NCBI GenBank assembly: GCA_016715505.1
Contig: JADJZY010000037.1
Location: 1-64,000 of the forward strand
Reading direction: 5' to 3'
DNA length: 64,000 bases
From: Bacteroidota bacterium
GTDB taxonomy: Bacteria > Bacteroidota > Bacteroidia > Chitinophagales > Chitinophagaceae
Part shown: positions 30,668-39,609 of the stretch, one piece after another
Position numbering within the stretch: position 1 is the stretch's first letter
Layout: each line of letters opens with the position of its first letter
Made by a program: the position numbers and the translations under genes
The notes under the pieces: model-generated
Database searches by the model: none
The model's input: only the letters and a program-made list of their open reading frames with translations
Told to the model about the DNA's origin: nothing

Positions 30668-33452
30668 TGTTGTAAAATTAATTTGTTAGAAAATAATTGA
30701 TCATTTAATGTAGTGCGAAGGATATATTGTCCCAAAGGTAGGGAATTTGGAAGTTGAATATGTATGGAAACAGGGTTAATTTTTTCGCTTATTGGTTCGG
30801 TTCGTTCAAACACTACCTTACCCAAAAAGGTCAAGAACTTTTTTGCTACCAATATTGTTGGAATAAATCGTATAGTAAAGTCTTGTGTAGTAGGGTTGGG
30901 ATAGATTACGATTTCCTTGTTTTCTTTATTTATGTCTTCATTTTCTTGGTTCGCTTCCTTGAGGAAATTATTGCAACAAGGTGTAATCGTATATACACTG
31001 TTGGTGTAAGGGCCTGAAAGTGGTGGTTGATAATTAACACTGTTTGGGTTGTTTGTCCAAAAACTCTCTAATGCTTGGTTGTCTATTATATATGGCTTCT
31101 CACGACTATATATACTCGGCAAGCAATTAGGATGTGCCGGGAAGTTGGGATATTTATAATAGTTGGATTTCACATTGACATGGATACGTCTGTTATATAG
31201 AGAGGTTGGCATCCCATTTTTGGTATCTGTTTTCTAAGAAGATTTCATCGTCTCCCATTTCTCTGTTGAGCATTCGTACGATATGAGGGCGTGTGCCTCC
31301 GCCAAATTGTGGTAATATAGGTAAGAAGGGACATGGATTATAGCTTATCCAATTGTTAGGTAGTGGGAAATTTACATTGTCTCTCAAGGAATCATTACGA
31401 ACATCAAGATGGTCGTTGTTACGGATATGAATATTCTCGCCAAAAAATTGGGGTAAAGTTGTTGGTGGATTATTTAATGTATTCCCTGGTACTCCGTAAA
31501 ACACATCAAAAGGAAGCAAATTAAAAACTGTGTTGATATTCATATTATCGAAAGGAGATACATTGATACCATAGTCAAAGGCGCTTGTGACTGGTACAAA
31601 GTTCCAATGGAATCCATCGGAACGTGCAGTAATGTCCATGCCCCATTTTGTTGTACCCATTGTTGACCAATTGCCATTTTGATTATAAGCTTTATTTGCT
31701 AAGAATATGTCATTCACTTCTTCATTGTAATCTAAATTTCCTCCTGCTCTGTTGCTTATGGGTAGCATATCGGCATCCCATATTTTGTTGCATACGGAGT
31801 TGTATCCTGTTGTGATTTTTAGTCCAAACCATTTCAGTTTAAATTTTACAGTCCACGTTCCAAATGTTAGACGAGCTATTTCTCCTGTACCATTTGGGTC
31901 GGTATGTATGGCAAGATCAACACCTGCAAGTGGAATTTTTTGTTTGAGTATGGTTCCATAAACGGAGCCTATTCAGGTAGCAAGCATAACATCGCCATCT
32001 ATCTATCTAATCCATCCCAAAGTCAGTTCTGTCCGTTGGCAAGCATATTTCCATTGCTGGCACATATTAGCTTGCAATATTTAGGATGTTTTCCTAATGC
32101 GTTTTGGTCTGCAATAAAACTGTTTCTTTTGTTGTGAGGTGTGTAGGTAAATGGACCAAGTGGGGATTGTGTTTGTATGTGGCTTATAAGTAATTGTTTA
32201 GCTGCATCTCCGTCGTGAAATAGGTTTTGATTTTTTAAATACAACTTAGCAGCCTGTGGTAAATATGGAATGCCTGATGCACCTGAAAAGTTGTAACTAA
32301 GAAATTCAGCCATTTTTTGTAAGCCCATGGGGATGTGCGCTCCTGCAAATGGTGCATCCAATGTGATTAGTAAACGTGTATTATGCATTTTGCGGGGCTT
32401 ACAAATAGAATTGTATTGACCTTGTTCAAATTGCATGAGTGCATAGTTGGCAATTATACACTCCCATACTTTTTCGCCATTACAAATTCTTCATCGCTGG
32501 CCTTATCTCCAATTAGATTACCACATTTGAGATATTCATAAAGTCATTGAGATTTTTGCATTATCTCTCATGTCTTTGGCTGTTCTGCCAACTGATAACA
32601 AATATTCTGTATCCATAATTTCTTAAATCAGAAATTCCCGGCTCTCTAATTTGTCCCCAATAAATATCGTCAGCATTACGAAGCTCATCTTTGAAATCTC
32701 CTATGTCAATACCCTCAACATATATGAGTGTTTTTGCTCTGTCGCCAACGTTATTACAAGGTTCGTATTGGTTAATATTCATTCCAAACATAGAATGTTG
32801 TTGGTCGGGATTATCAAGAACACCTTGTCGTGTTTTCTTTATTCTTAGATAGCTATTGCTATGCGCTATGATGTTTACAACATCTTGTTCTTCGCCTACG
32901 ATATCCACGACTTCCATCTCGATTGTGTACTTTCCTGCTGTATCAAAGTGAATAGGAACAAAATTGTTTGCACCAAGACTAAGATAGTGCCAACCTGAAC
33001 CTTCATTGAAATTTACCCGAATGGTTCTGTTGGGTATGCTTCCGTCTAATAAATTGAAGTTATCATAGAATAAATTGTCTAAACCAAATCGAAACATAAG
33101 AAGATTTTTTGCGGAAATGTTTTTATGCGGTGATGATGCAAATACTTTTCCTTCATCGTAGGGATACCCTGGTCGTACAGTTTTGTCGGTTAGAATGTTG
33201 TTGACTGTATCGAAATTAAAGTAGAGGTCGGTTGTCATGGCTTCTTCTTTGAAACGATAGAAGTCATAGAACATCGTCATCATGTTAATTGTATCTGCTC
33301 CACGTAATTGTAGCAAGGTAGTAAAACGGAATCGAAAGCTAATTTTATCGGAATTGTGTCGCAAGCACAGCTTCGCATCTCTGCATACATATTAAAAAAT
33401 ACACTGTTCCAGATGGAGGTGAAGTGTCTGATGTAAAGTTCAATTCTCTCAT
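30664..33452 (-). pseudogene. T9SS-secreted alpha/beta-hydrolase (esterase/lipase-like), heavily frameshifted, N-terminus missing
   Basis: One gene is readable in pieces: 33364-32561, 32436-32023, 31768-31193 and 31212-30664. A nucleophile elbow GKSMGG can be restored near 32480 with small indels, followed by NYALMQFEQGQ and LLITLDAPFAGAHIPMG, the layout of Bacteroidota secreted esterases. The C-terminus is a type A sorting domain (IVIYPNPTTQDFTIRF ... LPLGQYILRT). No signal peptide is visible: the best start at 33452 (MRELNFTSDTSPPSG) begins in mid-protein. The upstream neighbour at 33600-33824 is a truncated copy of another T9SS gene, so this junction may be a deletion scar. At least four frame changes are needed. 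Confidence 0.65.
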
Positions 33453-33599
33453 TTATCCATTATCTATTAAGCTTTTAGAGTCTTTCATTGTTGCTTATAA
33501 TTAAGTGATATCTGCAATACCGATAGTGTGGTTGTAACTTTTGTTACTTAGGAATATCCACGTCATCGGTACGGTTTAGACCAATCTTATTTCACGAAA

Positions 33600-33824
33600 C
33601 AGCTATCCTATTACCGAAATACACTTTCCTTGCCAACACAGAGTATATCGTAATGCCGCTTGTGGTAACTGAAAAAGAGTATCCAAAAAAGTCACACTTG
33701 TATTAAAATCACAAAGTCCTTGAAACGTTCTAAAAACACTGATTCCCATGCTTGGTTTGCGAATGACCTTTGTAAATACGCCAATTAGTATAATGAAAAA
33801 TTCTAACGTTAATAATTTTTTCAT
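33600..33824 (-). pseudogene. Truncated third copy of the tandem T9SS propeller gene
   Basis: Starts ATGAAAAAATTATTAACGTT like the complete copies and encodes a signal peptide plus QGLCDFNTSVTFLDT, which matches copy B closely. Similarity is lost near 33650, and the reading frame ends at about 33600. It lacks the propeller and the sorting domain, so it cannot be functional alone. Its start overlaps the end of copy A, as expected for a tandem unit. Confidence 0.7.
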
Positions 33825-35307
33825 ACCCAATGGATTGAAGTTTAGAAATAAAGCGTAGTATATAAATACCGGAATTCAATGCACTCAGGTCAATGGATTT
33901 AATTTGATATCCGGGGTTGAATGGAATATCAAGCAGAATATTTCCAGTTAAATCTGTAAGTTGCACTACGCCAAAAGAATCTCCATTCAGGTTCCATTCT
34001 ATTTGTAGGTTGTCCGCTACCGGGTTGGGATAAATTTTATATTGAGCTTGCAATTTTACCTCCTCCACCGCATTGGGCCAACAGGGCGACAATGCTCCCA
34101 GTTTAAAATCCGGAATACAGGGCGGGGCTCCAAGGAAACCCGAGCTAGCCTCACCCCGTAAACATCTACGGCAAAAATTACAATTAGACAATAAACCATT
34201 CCGGGGTATCAATAACACTCATACTTTTGTACAGCGAACCATAAGTACCGATGTACAATTTACCATCCGGCGCAACAGCACAGTCTTTGTAGCCATGAAA
34301 AGCAATATCTGTGGTATCTGGGCCACTAACGGTATACCAGCTAGAATCTGATATCCTGAATTGTAATATATGGCTATACTTAACCACATATATCAGTTGA
34401 CCATTGGGCGACAGGCTCAAACCAGTAATGCTGCTGTCGATCGCCGAGTTAAACGGTTTGTGTGGTGCCACTGCCCGTTTAATACCACTCAGTATTCCGG
34501 TACAACGGTCAAAATCGCCATAAAAAAATTCTCCCCCAAATTTGTTACTCACGGTGGCAAAATGTTCGCCTTTGGCATCGAAACTGCTTTGCCCATGCAG
34601 TTCCCTAAAAATTTTTAAATAGGGCGGAAAACCTATGGTATGCTGTAGCATGATTGTATCATGGCTCACATAAAAAACATAGGCTTTATTACTATCCAAG
34701 GCCATTTTTACCAACCACCAATCTTTTCCATTCGCATGGCGGCAGGCCATCATCTGACTTTGACTTAATTTAACCTGCTTCAGAAGTGGCATTCTTTTTT
34801 CAATCACTTTACCCGCCCCTCCATTGGCCCGCATATCGATGCGGTGATACCATAATTCATCAAAATAGGCATATCCATTCACCCAATTTGTATTAAAATT
34901 ACTGTCCGTAGGTACAGGTGTAAATACATAATATTGGTCGGAGTCAACCGGAAGAATAATCGAAGATTGCGAAACAACGGAAACCGAACCGTAGCCGGCG
35001 TAATAGGCTTGGGGTACCAAAGTATCTCCCAGTTCAATCAAATTCCCCGCAGCATTAAACAAACGCATTCCATTGCATAGAATCAACAACTGACCATTGC
35101 TATCACAAATATTACTTTTCCCTTGGGCCATAAACAGAATTCCATAATTCAGGGAAGTATCTAGTTCTGTGACAGACGTATTAAAATCCAATACGTTCTG
35201 CAAATGGCCAATCACCCATTGGTTGCACATGCTTGGTTTGCGAATGAGCTTTTGAATGCGCCAATTAGTATGAGTAGAAAGATTCTAACGTTTAATAATT
35301 TTTTCAT
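33803..35307 (-). CDS. T9SS type A secreted propeller-like protein, tandem copy A
   Basis: Start ATG 35307 gives MKKLLNVRIFLLILIGAFKS (signal peptide). The body (LDFNTSVTELDTSLNYG, NICDSNGQLLILCNGMRLFN, YGDFDRCTGILSG, LSLSPNGQLIYVV, VAPDGKLYIGTYG) looks like a beta-propeller of the kind common in Bacteroidota secreted proteins. It is followed by a Cys-rich CNFCRRCLRG segment and a sorting domain (YKIYPNPVADNLQIEWNLNG ... LNSGIYILRF). Frames break near 35240 and 34200. The final frame misses its stop because of an AA in place of the AAA in copy B; with that A restored it ends KIIKR at 33803. It shares most of its sequence with copy B. Function unknown. Confidence 0.75.
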
Positions 35308-36774
35308 AACCAATGGATTGACGGTTAGAAATAAAGCGTAGTATATAAATACCGGAATTCAATGCACTGAGGTCAATGGATTTAATTTGATATCCGGGGT
35401 TGAATGCAATATCAAGCAGGATATTTCCCGTTAAATCCACAAGTTGCACCACGCCAGAAGAATCTCCATTCAGGTTCCATTCAATTTGTAAGTGCTTCGC
35501 TACAGGGTTGGGATAAATTTTATAGGGAGCTTGCAATTCTACTTCCCCCACTGCATTGGGCCAACAGGGCGTTAATGCACCCAACTTAAAATCCGGCATA
35601 CAGGGTAAAAGCTCCTAATAACCCAATACTGCCTGGACTGCGCAAACATTTACGGCAAAAATTGCAGTTAGAAAATAGGCCATTCGGGTTGTCAATCACG
35701 CTCATGTTTTTATAGATAAGATCATAATTACCTATATACAACTTACCATCCGGTGCTACCGCTCCATCCTTGTAGCCCTGAAAAGCAATATCTGTTGTAT
35801 CCGGGCCACTAACGGTATAAAATGTTGAATCTGAAATTTTAAATTGCAAAATGTGAGACCTTTTGATCACATAAATCAATTGCCCGTTTGGTGATAAACA
35901 CAAACCAGTAATACTGCTGTCTATGATGGCGTTAAATGGTTTGGCAGGTGCCACTGCCCGTTTGATACCGCTCAATATTCCGGTACAACGGTCAAAATCC
36001 CCGTAAAAAAATTCTCCCCCAAATTTGTTACTCACAGTAGCAAAATGTTCGCCCGTGGCATCGAAACTGCTTTGCCCATGCAGTTCCGCAAAAATTTTTA
36101 AATAGGGCGGAAATCCTATGGTATGCTGGAGCATGATTGTATCATGGCTCACATAAAAAACATAGGCTTTATTGCTATCCAAGGCCATTTTTACCAACCA
36201 CAAATCTTTTCCATTCGCATGCCGGCAACCATCATCCAGCTTTGACTCAATTGACTTGCTTCAAGTGGCATCTTTTCAATCACTTTACCCGCCCCCCCAT
36301 TGGCCCGCATGTCGATGCGGTGATACCATAATTCATCAAAATAGGCATTTCCATTCACCCAATTGGCATTAAAATTACTGTCTGTAGGCACAGGTGTAAA
36401 TACATAATATTGGTCAGAGTCAACAGGAAGAATAATCGATTGCAAACTCCTCCTCCGCCGTATGCGACAAAATAACTCGCAGGAACCAGTGTATCACCAT
36501 TTTCAAGGAGCAACCCGGATTTATTGAATAGCGCATGCCGTTTGACAAAAACTTAGTTGACCATTACTATCGCATACGTTCGATTTTCCAAACAAAAAGC
36601 CGGTTGTGGTAATTGAAAAAGATGTATCCAAAAAAGTCACACTTGTATTAAAATCACAAAGACCTTGATACGTTCCAAAAAAACACTGATTCCCTTGTTT
36701 GGTTTGTGAATGAACTTGTGTAAATATGCCCAACAGTAATAATAGAAATGTACTACTGCTTAATAATTTTTCAT
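35285..36774 (-). CDS. T9SS type A secreted propeller-like protein, tandem copy B
   Basis: Start ATG 36774 with one A restored (A5 instead of the A6 in its sister copies) gives MKKLLSSSTFLLLLLGIFTQ (signal peptide), then GNQCFFGTYQGLCDFNTSV. The rest parallels copy A: propeller blades (CLSPNGQLIYVIK, VAPDGKLYIGNYD), CNFCRKCLRS, and a sorting domain ending SIGYEKIIKR at 35285. Further indels lie near 36535, 36445, 36240 and 35615. Just upstream, RELKSIGYEKLL reads like the end of yet another unit, suggesting the array was once longer. The stop overlaps the start of copy A by 23 bp in another frame. Confidence 0.75.
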
Positions 36775-37172
36775 AACCAATGGATTTTAGTTCTCGCATT
36801 TTGTTCTCGCATTCTTCTACGCCGTTCTTGGTTTAATTCACCAACAACACACTATGTTTGACCTTTAATTTTTGACATTTGTTCGTCTTTTGTGGTGTTC
36901 CATAAGATTAAAGTTACGATTTCCTATTTCATAAAACGACGCACTATAAAAATAATAGTCCTCGCCCTTGTTGGATTTCTTTACCAACAAAATATTTAGG
37001 GACTGTTGTATAATGTGAAAGCAGTTGATATCATTACATGATGGAGTGAATTTCGCTCATCTAGATGCACAATAATTTTTAATATCTCTCCTCGCCCTTG
37101 TTAGCATTCATTCCCAACAAGTTATCGAATCCCATTATTCCAACCTTCATGAGGTCATAGTCAATAATCTCA
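36775..37172. other. Intergenic stretch with two hairpin-forming repeats
   Basis: No gene is visible. TCCTCGCCCTTGTT begins at 36959 and again at 37089, each followed within 10 bases by CCAACAA, so both units are near-identical 32-bp elements able to form a TTGTTGG/CCAACAA hairpin. The gap separates the T9SS array from the lutA-ribH group. Confidence 0.55.
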
Positions 37173-37892
37173 CTAATTACCACTCGCCAATACCTCCGCC
37201 AAATGCATCACTCTTAAAGGTATACCTGCTTTTCGGATATACGCATCCATGTGCATTAAACAAGAAATATCTGTCGATATCATATAATCGGCGCCCGTTT
37301 CCAAAGCACTGTTCACTTTGGTTTGGGCCATGCCAATAGAGATGGGCTCATATTTTACGGCAAAGGTGCCGCCAAAACCACAACAGGTTTCACATTCTTT
37401 CATTTCGCGTAACTCAAGACCTTTTACTTTCGACAAAAGTTGACGTGGACCAGCCTTAATTCCACATTCACGTAAAGCCCCGCACGCATCATGGTAAGTA
37501 GCCACCCCATTTAATGTGGCTCCGAAATCATCTTTTTTTAATACATCTATCAAAAATTCACTCAAATCATATATGCGTTTGGTGATTTGCCGGGCATCAT
37601 TATGGCAGGAAGTATTATTAAACATTTCTTCAAAACTCCCTCGCACATAGCCCACACATGAACCACTCGGTGCTACGATATAATCTGTACCTGCAAAGTC
37701 AGCAATAAATTTTTCACTCACTTTTCGGGCATCTTGTAAGAACCCTGCATTATAAGCTGGTTGGCCACAACAGGTTTGGTTGGCATTATAGCTGACTGTA
37801 CAACCGGCCATTTCCAATAAACGAGCTGTATGCATGCCAATCTCAGGATAAAGTTGGTCCACAAAACAAGGAATAAATAACTGAACGTTCAT
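37173..37892 (-). CDS. LutA-like (Fe-S)-binding protein with two CCG domains
   Basis: In lactate utilisation LutA works with LutB and LutC to oxidise L-lactate; related CCG proteins serve glycolate oxidase and heterodisulfide reductase. The 239 residues have two CCG domains: IPCFVDQLYPE with TCCGQPAYNAGF (residues ~8-50), and YHDACGALRECGI with ETCCGFGGTFAVKY (~130-180), plus SGSCVGYVRG between them. The size matches LutA (about 240). LutB and LutC are not in this window, so the partner is unknown. It starts 11 bp after ribH, so it is likely the last gene of the TPR-ribH-lutA operon. Confidence 0.85.
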   Translation of the reverse strand: MNVQLFIPCFVDQLYPEIGMHTARLLEMAGCTVSYNANQTCCGQPAYNAGFLQDARKVSEKFIADFAGTDYIVAPSGSCVGYVRGSFEEMFNNTSCHNDARQITKRIYDLSEFLIDVLKKDDFGATLNGVATYHDACGALRECGIKAGPRQLLSKVKGLELREMKECETCCGFGGTFAVKYEPISIGMAQTKVNSALETGADYMISTDISCLMHMDAYIRKAGIPLRVMHLAEVLASGN

Positions 37893-37903
37893 GGAAGTAT
37901 GGA

Positions 37904-38389
37904 TTAAGAATGAAGGAGTGAGTTAAAGTGTATCATTTTGAGTGCTGCGATGGCTGCTTCCTGCCCTTTATGTCCATGAATTCCTCCCAAGCGATCATAG
38001 GCCTGCTGTTCATTGTTCACCGTCAGTACACCAAAAATGCTGGGGGTGTCCAATTCAGTATTTAATCGGGTAATCCCTTCAGTCACCGATTGACAAACAT
38101 AATCGAAATGAGGCGTTTCGCCCCGAATCACACAACCAAATGCAATCATGGCCTGAGGCTTTAAATGCAAGGCGGCCTGACGCAAAGCGAATGGAATTTC
38201 AACAGCACCGGGTACCTTAAACATTTTCACAGTAATGCTGGGGAATAAAGAAAAAATTTGTTGCGCCCCCTTCAATAATTCCAAAATGATCGCATCATTC
38301 CATTCGGTATAAACGACAACAACCTGCGAGTCGGGTACTTGCAGGTTGTTGATATTTAATAAGGTTCCGTGTTCGGAGGGTGTTGACAT
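37904..38389 (-). CDS. ribH: 6,7-dimethyl-8-ribityllumazine synthase
   Basis: RibH makes lumazine from 3,4-dihydroxybutanone phosphate and the ribitylamino-uracil, the penultimate step of riboflavin synthesis. Hallmarks are VVVVYTEWNDAI (substrate-binding N-terminal strand), KVPGAVEIPFAL, GCVIRGETPHFDYVCQSVTE and GVLTVNNEQQAYDRLGG. The His in the PHF segment is the family's catalytic candidate. Length 161 is normal. It lies 2 bp from the TPR gene upstream and 11 bp from the LutA-like gene downstream. No other rib gene is present. Confidence 0.96.
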   Translation of the reverse strand: MSTPSEHGTLLNINNLQVPDSQVVVVYTEWNDAIILELLKGAQQIFSLFPSITVKMFKVPGAVEIPFALRQAALHLKPQAMIAFGCVIRGETPHFDYVCQSVTEGITRLNTELDTPSIFGVLTVNNEQQAYDRLGGIHGHKGQEAAIAALKMIHFNSLLHS

Positions 38390-38391
38390 AT

Positions 38392-39108
38392 TTAAGGATT
38401 ATATTCTCCTAAACGAGCCAGATTTTTGACAGCATTTTGGGCCTGACCAGTACCTGGAAATTTATTGTATAAGTCTTTGTAAATTTTAATGGCTTCAGCA
38501 GCATTATTTTTCATTTCATATGCCATGGCTGCTCTTTCCAAATAAATAGGTGAGACCAATATATTTTCATCATCATCACCTGCTTCCAAATACGCTTTAA
38601 TGGCATCATCCACTTTCTTTTGTTCCATATAGGCATCTCCCAATGATCCTTTGGCGATTTTTGCAACCAAGGTTCCTTTACCATCAAACTCTTTCAGGTG
38701 TTTTTCGGCTTTTGCGAAATCACCTTTTTTCAGAAAACAAACACCGGCGTAATAATGAGCCAGATTTCCGGCAGGTGTTCCACCATACTTATCAATGATC
38801 TTTAAAAACCCCGGATTGTTCCATCTCCGTTCAAAGGCCCAGTTAATGGAGTCCATTCCAAAATAGGTCTGCGCCCTGAATATGGCATCATTCGATTTGT
38901 CAATATTCGGTTGCTGATAAAATTTGGTATATGCAAAATAACCGACCACAACCGCTAAAATCCCGATCAGTACATTATTGACCATTTTACTGTTGGACTG
39001 ATACCAACTTTCCACACCTTTTAATTTCTCTTCTGCAGTTGGCAAATCGTCAACAACGACAGCGCCTTCAACTTTGCGGGGTGCAGTATATAATTCTTGT
39101 TTAGCCAT
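38392..39108 (-). CDS. Membrane-anchored TPR protein, YfgM-like
   Basis: The 238 residues have a cytoplasmic N-terminus, one membrane helix (MVNNVLIGILAVVVGYFAYT, residues ~42-61), and then TPR-like helices (NLAHYYAGVCFLKKGDFAKA, AKGSLGDAYMEQKKVDDAIK, AAEAIKIYKDLYNKFPGTGQ). This is the layout of YfgM-type proteins, which assist periplasmic folding at the Sec translocon in Gammaproteobacteria; that role here is inference. It heads the small operon with ribH. Confidence 0.8.
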   Translation of the reverse strand: MAKQELYTAPRKVEGAVVVDDLPTAEEKLKGVESWYQSNSKMVNNVLIGILAVVVGYFAYTKFYQQPNIDKSNDAIFRAQTYFGMDSINWAFERRWNNPGFLKIIDKYGGTPAGNLAHYYAGVCFLKKGDFAKAEKHLKEFDGKGTLVAKIAKGSLGDAYMEQKKVDDAIKAYLEAGDDDENILVSPIYLERAAMAYEMKNNAAEAIKIYKDLYNKFPGTGQAQNAVKNLARLGEYNP

Positions 39109-39320
39109 TTTTTATATATATAATTATTTAATGCGTTTGTTCGAAACGCGCACAAAAGTAAATAAAAAATTATTGATAAAGTTAGCGATTCATGAAAAAA
39201 AATGAAAATCCATTCTTTCGTTAAAAGGCGTATTCATGGATCCAAATCTCTGATAGTCGTAAAATCAATCGCAGTCAATTAAAAGCTTCTGTCTTCTTTT
39301 CAATGAAAGCGTTTAATCCT

Positions 39321-39593
39321 AGATTTTGTCTCGTCTTTTTGACGAGATACTACAAAATCTGCCTGAAGGATCAGACGAAACGTAGTTTGTCAGACACAGA
39401 ACGTAAGCGTCAGTGCCGAAACAAGCCATTTTATGGCTTTTCGGGTGAAATACACTCCGACTTTAACGTCGGAGATTAACCTCTGACGGAGTCCCTTGAA
39501 CTCGTCAGAGCCAAAAGACCTGACAAATTTTCCTTGAAAATTTCGTCAGCCAAAGGCAAATTTTGTATCGTTCTGAAGTCGATACAAAATTTG
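39321..39593. repeat. Run of eight consecutive, non-identical hairpins
   Basis: In order: 39321-39360 (AGATTTTG.../CAAAATCT outer and CTCGTC/GACGAG inner stem); 39371-39393 (imperfect, GAC.AAAC/GTTTGTC); 39394-39414 (imperfect, CAC.GA.CG around TAAG); 39416-39444 (CCGAAA/TTTCGG with inner AGCCAT/ATGGCT); 39455-39474 (CTCCGAC/GTCGGAG); 39481-39510 (CTCTGAC/GTCAGAG with inner GAGT/ACTC); 39520-39549 (CTGAC/GTCAG with inner AAATTTT/AAAATTT); 39557-39593 (CAAATTTTGTATCG/CGATACAAAATTTG, 14 bp perfect). CGTCAG or its complement recurs in several. Gaps between hairpins are 0-10 bases. The last one ends 16 bp before the ruvB start. Confidence 0.85.
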
Positions 39594-39596
39594 GGT

Positions 39597-39604
39597 TAAT
39601 TTTG
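39597..39604 (+). promoter_or_regulatory. Possible -7 box for ruvB (TAATTTTG)
   Basis: TAATTTTG matches the Bacteroidota TAnnTTTG element but lies only 6 bp before the ruvB ATG, which would give a nearly leaderless mRNA. No clear TTTG is seen about 19 bp upstream, where the last hairpin sits, so it may be chance. Confidence 0.3.
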
Positions 39605-39609
39605 ACCCT

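Larger units (their letters stand above)
39109..39609. other. Divergent intergenic region holding a dense hairpin cluster
   Basis: This 501-bp gap separates the divergent TPR gene and ruvB. The first 210 bp are AT-rich with nothing recognised. From 39321 to 39593 it is almost entirely made of inverted repeats, listed separately. Confidence 0.7.

Noticed and set aside
39321..39593. CRISPR array as an explanation for the hairpin run
   Set aside because: The palindromes differ in sequence and length, with no constant repeat or regular spacer, and there are no cas genes.
39321..39593. Simple bidirectional terminator as an explanation for the hairpin run
   Set aside because: The genes on either side are divergent, so no transcript is expected to end there, and eight hairpins far exceed what termination needs.
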